Positions 31,003-40,671 of a stretch of 64,000 bases of DNA are shown piece by piece. The position numbers and the translations under genes are program-made. How positions within the stretch are numbered: position 1 is the first letter of the stretch; every line of letters begins with the position of its first letter. The DNA comes from Deltaproteobacteria bacterium. Lineage in GTDB: Bacteria > Lernaellota > Lernaellaia > JACKCT01. The notes under the pieces were generated by a model. That model was not told the origin of the DNA. It searched no databases and saw nothing but the letters and a program-made list of their open reading frames with translations. The DNA lies in assembly GCA_020633895.1 (NCBI GenBank), contig JACKCT010000008.1:1-64000 (forward strand), in the 5' to 3' direction.

Positions 31003-33084
31003 TCAGCCGGCTTGTTCGCCCTCGATGCGCTTGCGGGCCTCTTCCAGAACCTCGGCCTGGATGTTGGCCGGCAGCGGCTCGTAGCGCGCCACTTCCATCG
31101 AGTAGTTGGCGCGGCCCGAGGAAGCGCTGCGCAGGGACGTGGCGTAGCCGAACAGCTCCATCAGCGGGGCCTCGCCCTTGATGCGCTGGGAGCCTTCGCG
31201 GCTCTTGGACATTTCCTGAACGCGACCGCGTCGACGGTTCAGATCGCCGACCACATCGCCCACGTAGTCGTCGGGCGTGTTGATCTCCAGGGCCATAATC
31301 GGCTCGAGCAGCTTCGGATCGGCCTTTTTGAAGGCTTCCTTGAAGCAGATCGCTCCGCAGGTCTTGAACGCCTGCTCCGAGGAATCGACGGGGTGGAACG
31401 AGCCGAAGACCAGGCGCACTTTCACGCCGACCACCGGGTAGTCCGCCAAAACGCCGTTCTTAAGCACGTCCTCAATGCCCGACTTGACCGGGTTGATGAA
31501 CTCGCGGGGGATCACACCGCCCGTGATCTCGTCGACGAACTCGAACTCGCCGTCGGGATTGGGCTCGATGATGATCTCCGTATCCGCGAATTGGCCGCGA
31601 CCACCGGTCTGCTTGACGTGCTTGTAGCGGTGGCGCACCTCTTTGCTGATCGCCTCGCGGTACTCGACCGAGGGGGCGCCGACGATGGCCTCCACCTTGT
31701 GCTCGGTGCGCAGGCGGTCAACGATGATCTCCAGATGCAGCTCGCCCATGCCGGCGATGACCGTCTCGTTGGTGCGTTCCATGACGCGCACGGAGAAGGA
31801 CGGATCTTCCAGCGCCATTTTGCGCAGGGACGAATGCAGCTTCTCGAGCTCCTTGGGCGTCTTGGTCGAAACCTTCACGCTGATGACGGACTCGGGAATC
31901 GTGATCTTCTCCAGCAGGATCGGATTGGCCGGATCGCACAGGGTGTGGCCGGTGTGCGTGTCCTTCATGCCGATCAGGGCGACGATATCGCCCGGGCCGA
32001 CCTGCTCCAGTTCGACACGCTCCTTGGCATGCACCCGCATAATGCGGCCGACGCGCTCTTTTTTGCCGTTGGTCGTGTTGATCAGCGCGTCGCCCGGCTT
32101 GAGGATACCCGAGTAAGTGCGGACAAACGTCTGCTGGCCGACGAACTGGTCGTGGATGATCTTGAAGGCCAACGCGCAAAAGGGCTCTTCCGAGTTCGAC
32201 TCGCGCGTCAAAACCTCTTCCGGATTGTCCGGATTCACGCCCTTGACGGACCCGTGATCGTGGGGGTTGGGCAGATAGTCGACGATGGCGTCGAGCAGCG
32301 GCTGCACACCCACGTTCTTATAGGCCGACCCGCAGAAGCAGGGGATGATCTTCAGACCCAGCACCGCCTTGCGAACCACGCGACGCACGTCGTCCGGCGT
32401 GATCTCGGCCTCTTCCAGAAATTTCTCGGCCAACTCGTCGTCAAAATCGGACAGAGCCTCGAGCATGTCGTGGCGGGCCTGCTCCACATCCGCCATCATC
32501 TCGGCGGGGATATCGCCTTCCTCGGCCGTTCCCTCGGGGAAGTAAATGGCCTTCATCTTGGTCAGGCTGACAACGCCTTTCAGGTCTTCGGCCGAGCCGA
32601 TGGGCACCTGCATCGCGACGGGATGGGCGCCCAGCTTCTCGCGCATCTGCTGCATGACGTCGTAATAATCCGCGCCGGCCCGGTCCATCTTGTTGATGAA
32701 TGCAATGCGCGGCACCCGGTAGCGGTCGGCCTGCGTCCAGACGGTTTCGGACTGGGGCTCCACGCCGCCCACGGCGCAGAAGACGGCCACGATGCCGTCC
32801 AGCACGCGCATGGAACGCTCCACCTCGATGGTGAAGTCCACGTGGCCGGGGGTGTCGATCAGGTTGATCGTGTGCTCGCGCCACTTGCAGGACGTGGCGG
32901 CCGAGGCGATGGTGATGCCCCGCTCCTGCTCCTGCTTCATGAAGTCCATCGTGGCTTCGCCGTCGTGGACTTCGCCGATCTTCCGGTTGATACCCGTGTA
33001 AAAGAGAATACGCTCGGTGACTGTGGTTTTACCGGCGTCGATGTGGGCCGCGATGCCCATATTGCGGACTTTTTCCAAAATCAT
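31003..33084 (-). CDS. fusA: Translation elongation factor G
   Basis: This 693-aa GTPase drives ribosomal translocation. It has G1 [10 protein letters not shown]3 DTPGHVDF, G4 NKMD, and domains II-V to a normal C-terminus. ATG 33082-33084 has GGAGAA. It stands alone here, not in a str operon, so it may be a second EF-G copy or the only one; the sequence does not decide. Confidence 0.97.
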   Translation of the reverse strand: MILEKVRNMGIAAHIDAGKTTVTERILFYTGINRKIGEVHDGEATMDFMKQEQERGITIASAATSCKWREHTINLIDTPGHVDFTIEVERSMRVLDGIVAVFCAVGGVEPQSETVWTQADRYRVPRIAFINKMDRAGADYYDVMQQMREKLGAHPVAMQVPIGSAEDLKGVVSLTKMKAIYFPEGTAEEGDIPAEMMADVEQARHDMLEALSDFDDELAEKFLEEAEITPDDVRRVVRKAVLGLKIIPCFCGSAYKNVGVQPLLDAIVDYLPNPHDHGSVKGVNPDNPEEVLTRESNSEEPFCALAFKIIHDQFVGQQTFVRTYSGILKPGDALINTTNGKKERVGRIMRVHAKERVELEQVGPGDIVALIGMKDTHTGHTLCDPANPILLEKITIPESVISVKVSTKTPKELEKLHSSLRKMALEDPSFSVRVMERTNETVIAGMGELHLEIIVDRLRTEHKVEAIVGAPSVEYREAISKEVRHRYKHVKQTGGRGQFADTEIIIEPNPDGEFEFVDEITGGVIPREFINPVKSGIEDVLKNGVLADYPVVGVKVRLVFGSFHPVDSSEQAFKTCGAICFKEAFKKADPKLLEPIMALEINTPDDYVGDVVGDLNRRRGRVQEMSKSREGSQRIKGEAPLMELFGYATSLRSASSGRANYSMEVARYEPLPANIQAEVLEEARKRIEGEQAG

Positions 33085-33294
33085 GGGATTCTCCGTCGAA
33101 CCTTCGGGAGAGGAAATGGACCCTCCCCGGGCGTGAGAGCGGCGTCTTTAGCATAAAGCCCCCGACCTTACAAGGGTTTTGTAGCGATCGGGGTGGGCCG
33201 GGACGGGGCCGAACCGTGGCAAATGTCATGTTGCCATTTTCCAGCCACAATTCCGATCGATAGAGGCGAATTGTGAAGGCTTGGTGACAAGATT

Positions 33295-34929
33295 CTATTC
33301 GACGGGTTCCCGCCGCTGGACGTAGCCCTCCCGCGCACCGGGCAGCCCTCCGGATTCATACGGGATCGGACGCTCCAATTTCCACCCCTGACCCGATCCG
33401 GGAGGATAAAAAGTGACCTGATAATCAGGGGACGCCGAGGGGCACAATTCGCGGACCCAGGCGGACGTTGGTTGGCCTTCGCCGCCGGTCACGGGGCAGT
33501 TTTCAAAGTTGTGCCACCCGAACCAGGCGTAGCCGCCGTCGATTTGCAATGGAGGCACTCCGGAAGCGACCAACTCATCCGCCGCTTCCCACTGCGCCTC
33601 GGCCCCGTTCCGATACTGACGCACCCGAACGACGTCGAAGGCCAGAATGGCGATCAAGATCGGAATAAAAATCCACCACCGGGGCTTGCCACGGGGCGCC
33701 AGCGCGGCGACAAGGAGGATCGCCGGAGGCAGAAGGACGAGGAAGTAGCGGTCCATGTACAGGAGGATCGGGATCATCAGCGCCGTCTGCCCCGCCAGGA
33801 CGAAGGCCGCGACGATCGCCTGACTGCGCCGGGCGGCGCGTTCGTGACCGGGGTCATCCTCGGACGATCCGCCCACCAGCACGACCGCCAACAGCGGCAA
33901 CCCGACGAATCCCAACGCCAAAACGCCGATCCAAGGGCCGAACGGCGCCATCGACGGCGGCTCCAGGATCACGCTGGCGTACTCGGCCCAGGGGGCGTCC
34001 ATGAACCAGATCGCGCTCCAGATGCCGAGCGACAGGCCCAGGCCGATCACCCCCGCCCCGAAGGCACGCATCCGCGTCAAGCGCTTGCGCCACCCCGGGG
34101 TGAAGAACAACGCCGCCGCGAACGGCAGCAGATAGAACCCAATGGAGACAATCGCCGCCGCCGTGCGCCAGGAGCCGTCCTCGATCCACACCATCGGCGA
34201 GATCAGCCGGTCGTGGAATTCGCCGAACTTGCGTTCCAGGGTGATGCGCACGGGGTGGACGGTCGGCTGGGCCAGCTTGAAAGCGAGATAGGACACGGCC
34301 GTCGGCAGCACGAGCCACGCCGCGTCACCGGCCGTCGCCCTCTGGCGCAAGCGCCGGTCGACGACAATGGCGGCCACCATCGCCGGGGCGATCAGCACGC
34401 CGTGCATCTTGCCCCAGATGGACAACGCCGCCAACAGGCTCCCGACCATCAGCGCCCGCCGGTCGTACGTCCGGGCAAACCGCGCGAACCCCACCAGCGC
34501 CGCCGCCATCACCAGCACGAAAATCGGATCGCTCTGGAAGGTATACGCCGTCACGAACACCGGCGGCGCCGCCCAAAACGCCAATGCCAGCATCGCCGAA
34601 GCCGCCTGCCCCTGCCCTGCCTCCCGCGCCAGGCGATAGACGACAAACACCGTCGCGACGCTGACGAGCAGGTTCACCGCCACCGTCAACTCGAAGCTCA
34701 GGCCGAAGACCTTCGCGAACGGCCACGCCGCCAGCAGATGCAGCACCGCCGCCGCCGAATTGAACGAATCGAAGACGGGGACGCCCGTTTCCAGGAAATG
34801 CTTGAGAGGCAGAACGAAATTCCAGGAGTCGTCCAGCGGCACGCCCGGCAGACGCCCGACGGCGAGCATGCTTCCGGCGATGACAGCGGCGACAATCGCC
34901 AGGGGTCCGAAGTTTTTCAAGAGTTTCAT
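33295..34929 (-). CDS. GT-C-like integral membrane protein (probable glycosyltransferase)
   Basis: This 544-aa protein has about 12 membrane segments, an early luminal acidic motif (PLDDSWNF, about residue 32) like the catalytic Asp loop of PMT/ArnT-type glycosyltransferases, and a C-terminal soluble domain (about 430-544) with Cys pairs. It probably transfers a sugar from a lipid carrier on the periplasmic side. The start ATGA overlaps the radical SAM gene stop, so the two genes are coupled. Confidence 0.65.
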   Translation of the reverse strand: MKLLKNFGPLAIVAAVIAGSMLAVGRLPGVPLDDSWNFVLPLKHFLETGVPVFDSFNSAAAVLHLLAAWPFAKVFGLSFELTVAVNLLVSVATVFVVYRLAREAGQGQAASAMLALAFWAAPPVFVTAYTFQSDPIFVLVMAAALVGFARFARTYDRRALMVGSLLAALSIWGKMHGVLIAPAMVAAIVVDRRLRQRATAGDAAWLVLPTAVSYLAFKLAQPTVHPVRITLERKFGEFHDRLISPMVWIEDGSWRTAAAIVSIGFYLLPFAAALFFTPGWRKRLTRMRAFGAGVIGLGLSLGIWSAIWFMDAPWAEYASVILEPPSMAPFGPWIGVLALGFVGLPLLAVVLVGGSSEDDPGHERAARRSQAIVAAFVLAGQTALMIPILLYMDRYFLVLLPPAILLVAALAPRGKPRWWIFIPILIAILAFDVVRVRQYRNGAEAQWEAADELVASGVPPLQIDGGYAWFGWHNFENCPVTGGEGQPTSAWVRELCPSASPDYQVTFYPPGSGQGWKLERPIPYESGGLPGAREGYVQRREPVE

Positions 34930-35948
34930 GAGGCCGTGACGGAGGCGATCTCGCGGGGCGGGATGTTGTCGACGGGAGCGGACTCGGGGATGAGCTGCGT
35001 CTTGTCGAAAACGCAGTTCATCAGCAGATGGCAGTTGGTCCGGCAGTTGCTCATCTTTTTGCGCAAATTGCGGGCCTCGTAGCCTTCCCAGATCGTCCGC
35101 AGATCCTTCTCCAACACATTGCCCACCGGCGGATCATAGGGGCACATGCGCACCGAGCCCTCCGGCCCGATCGTGACCCCCTTCTCCCCGACGGTGCATT
35201 TCGCCAGGGAGAAGTTCTCCGGGTGCCGGAAATAGCGGCGCATGGCCGCGAATTGCTCGTTGCGATTGAGGATAGGATAGCCCGCGGTCTTCATCTCGAG
35301 CAAGCGCCCAAGCACGTGGCCGAGCAACTCGTGGTCGTCGGGCCACAGCGTCGCCTTCTTCCACCATTCCGGTTTGTAGTCGTTGCCGAAAGGCTGGGCC
35401 ATCGCCTGAAAGAAGATGCCGTCAAAGAGTTTGGATTGTCGGCAGACCCACTCGGTGAATTCGACAATCTCCCCCAGGTTGTCCTTGAAGATTACGCACG
35501 TCACGCGGGGCTTGACCTTCCCCAGGCCCGTCAAGCGCGCCGCCGCCTCGGTCGCCGCCTTGAAATAGCCCTCGACGCCCCGGTTGCGGTCGTGGGTTTC
35601 GCGGAAACCGTCCAGGGAGATATTCACATAACGCACTTCCCACCGGCTCAGGCGCTCGGCCCAGTCGTCATCCAGGTGGTAGGCGTTGGTCGTCATCGAC
35701 ACCGGCAGATGCAGATCCCGCGCCGCCTCGATCAGGATCGGGACGTTGCGCGAGAGCAACGGCTCGCCGCCCGCGATCTGAATCTCCACCGGCCCCAGCC
35801 AGCGGGAGATCTGGCGCGCGATGTCCGGATAGAAATCCGGCGGCATCTCCAGGTCCGCCTTGCGCCGCCAGATGTCGCAATGACGGCACCGGGCGTCACA
35901 CCGGTCGATGATGTGAAAGCTCACATAGTGGGGCTTGGGTGTCGTCAT
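34926..35948 (-). CDS. Radical SAM protein with SPASM-like C-terminus
   Basis: This 340-aa protein has a radical SAM cluster motif CDARCRHC (CxxxCxxC, about residue 17), the IQIAGGEPLL motif, and C-terminal cysteines (KCTVGEKGVTIGPEGSVRMC, then NCRTNCHLLMNC) resembling a SPASM or twitch auxiliary cluster. It could modify a peptide or a lipid-linked substrate. It is translationally coupled to the GT-C-like gene, suggesting a shared envelope pathway. No peptide substrate gene is visible nearby. Confidence 0.8.
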   Translation of the reverse strand: MTTPKPHYVSFHIIDRCDARCRHCDIWRRKADLEMPPDFYPDIARQISRWLGPVEIQIAGGEPLLSRNVPILIEAARDLHLPVSMTTNAYHLDDDWAERLSRWEVRYVNISLDGFRETHDRNRGVEGYFKAATEAAARLTGLGKVKPRVTCVIFKDNLGEIVEFTEWVCRQSKLFDGIFFQAMAQPFGNDYKPEWWKKATLWPDDHELLGHVLGRLLEMKTAGYPILNRNEQFAAMRRYFRHPENFSLAKCTVGEKGVTIGPEGSVRMCPYDPPVGNVLEKDLRTIWEGYEARNLRKKMSNCRTNCHLLMNCVFDKTQLIPESAPVDNIPPREIASVTAS

Positions 35949-35987
35949 GAATGCTCGGTGTTTCGTCCTTATGGGTAATTCTAAGGT

Positions 35988-36083
35988 CTGTCATTCCGAC
36001 CGAAGGGAGGAACCTCTCGTACGATGTTCGCAACCGATTCGGCTTTTCGTACGAGAGATCCCTCACGGTGTTCGGGATGACAC
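35988..36083. repeat. Dispersed repeat family A, copies 2 and 3 as an inverted pair
   Basis: 35988-36033 repeats the element at 26378-26423. 36048-36083 is an inverted, diverged copy that ends CGGGATGACA. The pair would fold into a long hairpin with CTCTCGTACGA at the inner end. It lies between the divergent radical SAM and ABC permease genes. Confidence 0.75.
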
Positions 36084-36207
36084 CGTTTGGTACCGGCTCG
36101 TATCCACCCGATCCCTCCTGGTCGCGGCGCTGACGGACCCGGTCGACGTCCCTTGTCGCCGTGCGCCCGCGCGCCTAAGATAGCCCGATTTTTCCAACGG
36201 GATTGCC

Positions 36208-37005
36208 TTGGCCGGTCAGCTCAAAGACGTCTATCGAAATCGCTATCTGCTCTGGAGCTTCATCCGGGCCGACCTGCGCAATCGCTACGGCGCCAGCTTC
36301 CTGGGCTTCTTCTGGTCGGTCATCAATCCGCTGCTGCTGATTCTCCTGTACACCCTGGTCTTCGGCTACATCCTGGACATCAACGTGGGCGGCAACGCCG
36401 GGCCGAAAAACTACGGCCTGTTCCTGTTCTCGGGCATGTTGCCCTGGTTGGCCGTTTCCGACGCGACGCAGCGCGCCTCCACCGTCATCCTGGAAAACCG
36501 GGACTTGGTCAAGCAGGTCCGATTTCCGAAGATTATGCTGCCTTTGCGGTGCGTCATCAGCGCGTTTATTCACGAATTGGTGGCGTTGCTGGTGTTTTTG
36601 GCGATTTTGGTGGTGTTCAACCAGCCGCCGCTACCGGTGATGCTGGCGACGCTGGTGGCCATCTGGCCGCTGCAATTGCTGTTCACGACGGGGTTGTGCC
36701 TGTTCGTGGCGTCGGTGACGGTGTTCTATAAGGACGCGCGGGAGCTGACGACGGCGCTGCTGACGCTCTGGTTTTTCGCGACGCCGGTGATCTTTCCGGT
36801 GGATGTGATCCCCAAGGAGATCGGCCTGTTCTTTTTCTTCAACCCGCTCACGCCGCTGATGAACCTGCATCGCGCGGCCCTGCTGGGCAACGAAGTCCCC
36901 GACCTCTACGGCTTCGCCTACTTCGCCCTCTTCTCCATTATGCTCTTCATCTTCGGCTGGGTCTGGTTCAAGAAGATGGCCCGGGATTTTGCGGATTTGA
37001 TTTAG
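36208..37005 (+). CDS. ABC-2 polysaccharide-export type permease
   Basis: This 265-aa membrane protein has six hydrophobic segments in the ABC-2 arrangement of Wzm/TagG permeases: LLWSFIRADLRNRYGASFLGFFWSVINPLLLI, LFLFSGMLPW, NRDLVKQVRFPK and a WFFATPVIFPVDVIP loop. It would export O-antigen or another polysaccharide with an ATPase (Wzt-like). No ATPase gene follows; the next gene is convergent. The start is TTG 36208 with a weak ribosome binding site. The partner may be elsewhere or lost. Confidence 0.85.
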   Translation: MAGQLKDVYRNRYLLWSFIRADLRNRYGASFLGFFWSVINPLLLILLYTLVFGYILDINVGGNAGPKNYGLFLFSGMLPWLAVSDATQRASTVILENRDLVKQVRFPKIMLPLRCVISAFIHELVALLVFLAILVVFNQPPLPVMLATLVAIWPLQLLFTTGLCLFVASVTVFYKDARELTTALLTLWFFATPVIFPVDVIPKEIGLFFFFNPLTPLMNLHRAALLGNEVPDLYGFAYFALFSIMLFIFGWVWFKKMARDFADLI

Positions 37006-37025
37006 GTAGGCTGCCGCTCATCAAG

Positions 37026-38375
37026 CTATGTCGGCCAATGAGGGTGAAAGTCGTCGATCACGTAGGCGTGGGAATGCCTCAGCCCATTTGCCGTCGCCGT
37101 CGCCCCGTGAACATGCGGATGATCGGCCGGCAGATCTTCATGCACATGCGTGATGATCTCCGGATCGCGAGAAGGCCAGAGCAACGGCGCGGCGATCAGC
37201 CCGACCGTCGTCATCATTCCCAATCCTAAAAACGCGATCGGCATGCCGAACCGTGCGCCGAACCACCCGGCCATCGGGTAGGCGATCAGCCAGCACGCAT
37301 GGGACAAAGCAAATTGCGCGGCGAACAAAGCCGGTCGGTCGCTTTGGCCCGACGAACGGCGCAATAGGCGGCCGGACGGCGTCATCACCGTGGAGTATCC
37401 CACCCCCAACACGAACCAGACGGCCAGAAGTTCGGCCCATCCGACGGCGTCGGGGAAAAGGAACGTCGCGACGCCCATCGCGAGCATCGGTGCCGCCAGC
37501 AGGATGCCGCCGGTCATCATCACGGGCCGATCCCTAAGGCGGTCCAGGATTCGCGGCAGCAACAACGCTGCGACCATCGATCCCCCGCCGAACAGCGCCA
37601 GCGCCACGGCCACGTCCTTCTCCGGCCGGCCGAGCACGCTCTGGACGTAGACGACGGTGTTTACGATCACCATTGCCCCCGCCGACGCCACGCACAAACT
37701 CAGCGCCAGTAAGCCCCGCAAGCGCGGTGTCGCCAAGTAGATACGAGAGCCGCGCGTGGTGCGTTCGTAGATGCCCCGATGCTCCTTCAGAGGTTGAGGC
37801 TGAGGCACGCGCGTGGAGACAACCAACAACGCCGAAGCCGCGAAGCCGACAGCCGTGCCCGCGAACAGCCAATGAAAATTCATGACGGCCAACAACGCGG
37901 CGGCGATCGTCGGACTCAGCAGATTCTCCAGGTCGTAAGCCAGTCGCGAGAGGGACAGAGCCTTCGTGTATTCCTTCTCGTCGGGCAGGACGTCCGGGAT
38001 GACGGCTTGAAAGGTCGGAGTAAATCCGGCGGAGGCCGATTGCAGCAGGAAGATGAGCACATAGATCTGCCAAACCTGATCGACAAACGGGAGCATGACG
38101 GCAATCGCGGCGCGGATCGCATCCATGGCGACCAGAAACGCCCGGCGCGGCACACGATCGACGAAGGCGTTGGCGACCGGCGCGATGCCCACATAGGCGA
38201 TCATCTTAATCGCCAACGCCGTGCCCAGCACGGCTCCGGCATTGGCTCCCGCCAATTCGTACGCCAGCAATCCCAGGGCGACGGTCGCCAAGCCGGTCCC
38301 GCCCAGCGCAATCACCTGCGCGGCGAAGAGATGACGATAGGTTCTGTTCCGTAGTGGCGAAAGCAAATCGGCCAA
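37026..38375 (-). CDS. MFS transporter with histidine-rich C-terminal tail
   Basis: This 449-aa protein has 12 predicted membrane segments and the MFS fold (FVDRVPRRAFLVAMDAIRA loop). The last 45 residues hold nine or more His in HVHEDLPADHPHVHG and HSHAYVIDDFHPH. Such tails occur on nickel/metal exporters of the NreB type and similar proteins. The transporter may therefore export or sense a divalent metal. The start is TTG 38375, the first possible in the frame, with no clear ribosome binding site. Confidence 0.8.
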   Translation of the reverse strand: MADLLSPLRNRTYRHLFAAQVIALGGTGLATVALGLLAYELAGANAGAVLGTALAIKMIAYVGIAPVANAFVDRVPRRAFLVAMDAIRAAIAVMLPFVDQVWQIYVLIFLLQSASAGFTPTFQAVIPDVLPDEKEYTKALSLSRLAYDLENLLSPTIAAALLAVMNFHWLFAGTAVGFAASALLVVSTRVPQPQPLKEHRGIYERTTRGSRIYLATPRLRGLLALSLCVASAGAMVIVNTVVYVQSVLGRPEKDVAVALALFGGGSMVAALLLPRILDRLRDRPVMMTGGILLAAPMLAMGVATFLFPDAVGWAELLAVWFVLGVGYSTVMTPSGRLLRRSSGQSDRPALFAAQFALSHACWLIAYPMAGWFGARFGMPIAFLGLGMMTTVGLIAAPLLWPSRDPEIITHVHEDLPADHPHVHGATATANGLRHSHAYVIDDFHPHWPT

Positions 38376-38552
38376 CCCGCTTTGGAGAAGATCTCAATAC
38401 CCTATTATCAAAGGTCGCAGGACCATCCAACCCCGGGGCCATCGCGACGCGGCGGCGCGAATATTCACTGATTTCCATCGCAATTTCCGTTGACATGCCA
38501 AGGGAGATCGGCGACAAGACCTTTAATCGACCGTTTAACTAGAGGTCATTCC

Positions 38553-39233
38553 GTGAAATTGGCCCCCCTCTTGATTGCTTTCGCCCTACTCGGAGCGCTC
38601 GCGCCGGCCGCGGCGCCGAATTGTGGGGGCGAAGAAATCTTCTTCGACGATTTCGAAAGCTACGAGGTCGGCGAAATCCCGCCCGAGCCCTGGGAAGTCA
38701 TCACCTCCGGCGAGCCGGAAATCATTATCGCGGCCTTCGACGCGACGGACGGCTCCGGTCGGGTCGTGTCCGTCGAATCCTTCACCGACAGCCACGACTA
38801 CACCGCGCTCGACGTCGTCTTCGACCACACGACGACCACCAAAACCCTCTCCTTCGACATCTATCTCGACGAATTGCTCGACGGCGATTTCGTCTTCATC
38901 GACGCGGGAGCCGGTCGGTTCAAGATCGGCCGGGACACGGCGTTCATGATCGCCAAAGTCGACAACGTCTGGACCGAAATCCCCTGCGGCGACGTCGAGC
39001 CGGGCGCGTGGCAGCGCGTTAAGATCACCGAGGAAATCGAACCGGCCGACACGGGCTATCCCCGCCACTACCTCTCGTTGAAATTCGCCGGCGCATCGCC
39101 GCCGGAATGCCGGGACGTTGAGTATCTTCAACCGTCCGTACTGCCGATTCCCTTTGTCAACTTTTCAACGGTCTCCGCGCCGCTGCGTTATTTCATTGAT
39201 AACGTCCGCGTTGTCGAGTTTGTCGAAAATTAA
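38553..39233 (+). CDS. Secreted DFESYEVG-type protein, paralogue 1
   Basis: This 226-aa protein has a signal peptide and a mature start NCGGEEIFFDDFESYEVG. It ends with DNVRVVEFVEN. It resembles LamG/concanavalin-type jelly-roll domains, which open with FxDDFE and close with a DNVxV strand. Three Cys positions (near the start, PCGDVEPG, ECRDVEY) are shared with the next two genes. The GTG start 38553 has AGAGGT. It is probably an extracytoplasmic binding domain; the ligand is unknown. Confidence 0.65.
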   Translation: MKLAPLLIAFALLGALAPAAAPNCGGEEIFFDDFESYEVGEIPPEPWEVITSGEPEIIIAAFDATDGSGRVVSVESFTDSHDYTALDVVFDHTTTTKTLSFDIYLDELLDGDFVFIDAGAGRFKIGRDTAFMIAKVDNVWTEIPCGDVEPGAWQRVKITEEIEPADTGYPRHYLSLKFAGASPPECRDVEYLQPSVLPIPFVNFSTVSAPLRYFIDNVRVVEFVEN

Positions 39234-39247
39234 GATTGGAAATATCC

Positions 39248-39925
39248 ATGAAACTGACGCCCGCCCTCATCCTTTTCGCGCTGATCGCCATCGCGACCAT
39301 CGGTGCCCTGCCTCCGGACTGCCGGGGGACGGTGGTGTTCGAGGACGATTTTGAGAGCTACGAAATCGGCGATGAACCGGCGCCGCCATGGGAGCAATAC
39401 CACTACGGCGAGGCGACAACGACGGTCGTGGATTTTTCCGATGAAGGCGGGGCCAACCAGGCCCTGGAGTTGTCGTCACCGACGAATCACGACGAAGTCT
39501 ATCTCGGCGCGACAATCGAGACGATCGCCACGTCCGCGAAAATCACCTTCGACATTCATCGTTGGCAAAGCGTCGAAAACCTCTTTTTTCTGGCTTTCTG
39601 GGAGCCCAGCGACGGAACCCCTCGGGAGAATATCATCTTCGAGATTTTCGCCGACCAACTGCGCATTTCGGATTTGTCGACGACCACGCCGGGCGACGTT
39701 TTCTGCGATATCGTCCCCTACAATAGCCGTCACCAGATCCAGGTGGAGTTGCAGTTCGGGGAGGCATCGACCGCCTCCATCTTGGTGGACGGCGAAGGCA
39801 AACCCGCCTGCACCGGCATCGAAATTCCGTCCATGAGCGATCTGGGATTCATCTCCTTCATCGCCGTCGGCACCGACGCCGGCGGCTATGTCGACAATGT
39901 CCGCATCGTCAAATTCGACGAATAA
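39248..39925 (+). CDS. Secreted DFESYEVG-type protein, paralogue 2
   Basis: This 225-aa protein has a signal peptide and the mature start DCRGTVVFEDDFESYEIG, with the same closing strand DNVRIVKFDE. The three Cys positions match paralogue 1 (VFCDIVPY, ACTGIEI). It begins 14 nt after the preceding stop, so the three paralogues form an operon. Confidence 0.65.
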   Translation: MKLTPALILFALIAIATIGALPPDCRGTVVFEDDFESYEIGDEPAPPWEQYHYGEATTTVVDFSDEGGANQALELSSPTNHDEVYLGATIETIATSAKITFDIHRWQSVENLFFLAFWEPSDGTPRENIIFEIFADQLRISDLSTTTPGDVFCDIVPYNSRHQIQVELQFGEASTASILVDGEGKPACTGIEIPSMSDLGFISFIAVGTDAGGYVDNVRIVKFDE

Positions 39926-39943
39926 AAAACGGAGAATAAGGAT

Positions 39944-40579
39944 TTGAAACTCGCGCAAGCCTTCATCTTCATGGCGTTGACCGCCATCGCCACGATGGCC
40001 GCCGCGCCTCGGGACTGCGGAGGCACAGTGGTTTTTGAGGACGACTTCGAAAGCTACGAAGTGGGAAGCGCGCCGGAGCCGACATGGTATGTCTTCACGG
40101 ACAAGGGCGGCACTGCCGAAGTCGTCGACGGCACTCCCATCGGCGGCGACGGCAACGCGCTGCAAACGACGGTTTCCGGTTCACCCGACATCGTCTTGGC
40201 CGGGCTCTTCTTCACGCCGATTACGTCGAAGGTGGTCCTGACCCTCGACGTTTATCGGGAATCCGACGGGCTCGACTGGCTCGACCTCCGGTTCGGCGCG
40301 ACCGAGATCAAATTTCGCGGCCCGAACCTGACGTTCGAGGGGCACCCTTGCGGCGTTCCCGGCGAGCAGCAATGGCACACGATCGAGCTGACCATCGATC
40401 TGTTCGCCTCGAACATGGACCTGGCGATCGACGGTGAACTGAACGAGAACTGCTCGAACCTGGACACGGGCCCCATCCAATCTCTCGACTCGTTTTACGT
40501 CGAGGCCCTAAGCATCGAGGAAGGCGTGAGCGCCACCACCCTTGTCGACAACATCCGGATCAAGGAATTCGACGAATAG
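39944..40579 (+). CDS. Secreted DFESYEVG-type protein, paralogue 3
   Basis: This 211-aa protein has a signal peptide, start DCGGTVVFEDDFESYEVG, conserved cysteines (HPCGVPG, NCSNLDT) and end DNIRIKEFDE. The start is TTG 39944 with AAGGA and GGAG just upstream. It is the most diverged in the middle part. A strong terminator follows, so this is the last gene of the tandem set. Confidence 0.65.
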   Translation: MKLAQAFIFMALTAIATMAAAPRDCGGTVVFEDDFESYEVGSAPEPTWYVFTDKGGTAEVVDGTPIGGDGNALQTTVSGSPDIVLAGLFFTPITSKVVLTLDVYRESDGLDWLDLRFGATEIKFRGPNLTFEGHPCGVPGEQQWHTIELTIDLFASNMDLAIDGELNENCSNLDTGPIQSLDSFYVEALSIEEGVSATTLVDNIRIKEFDE

Positions 40580-40605
40580 CGCTCCGCCTCAGCTCCAAAC
40601 GCAAA

Positions 40606-40637
40606 ACGACCCCGCCATCCGGCGGGGTCGTCGTTTT
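40606..40637. terminator. Terminator after the paralogue operon and dksA-like gene
   Basis: ACGACCCCGCC and GGCGGGGTCGT form an 11-bp stem with a 4-nt loop, then CGTTTTT. On the minus strand the arm is followed by TTTTG, so it may act on both convergent units. Confidence 0.85.
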
Positions 40638-40671
40638 TGGTCGCGATATGTCTAGGGTACTGTCGGCGGGC

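Noticed and set aside
31012-33156. 714-codon plus-strand open frame
   Set aside because: It is antisense to fusA, which is intact.
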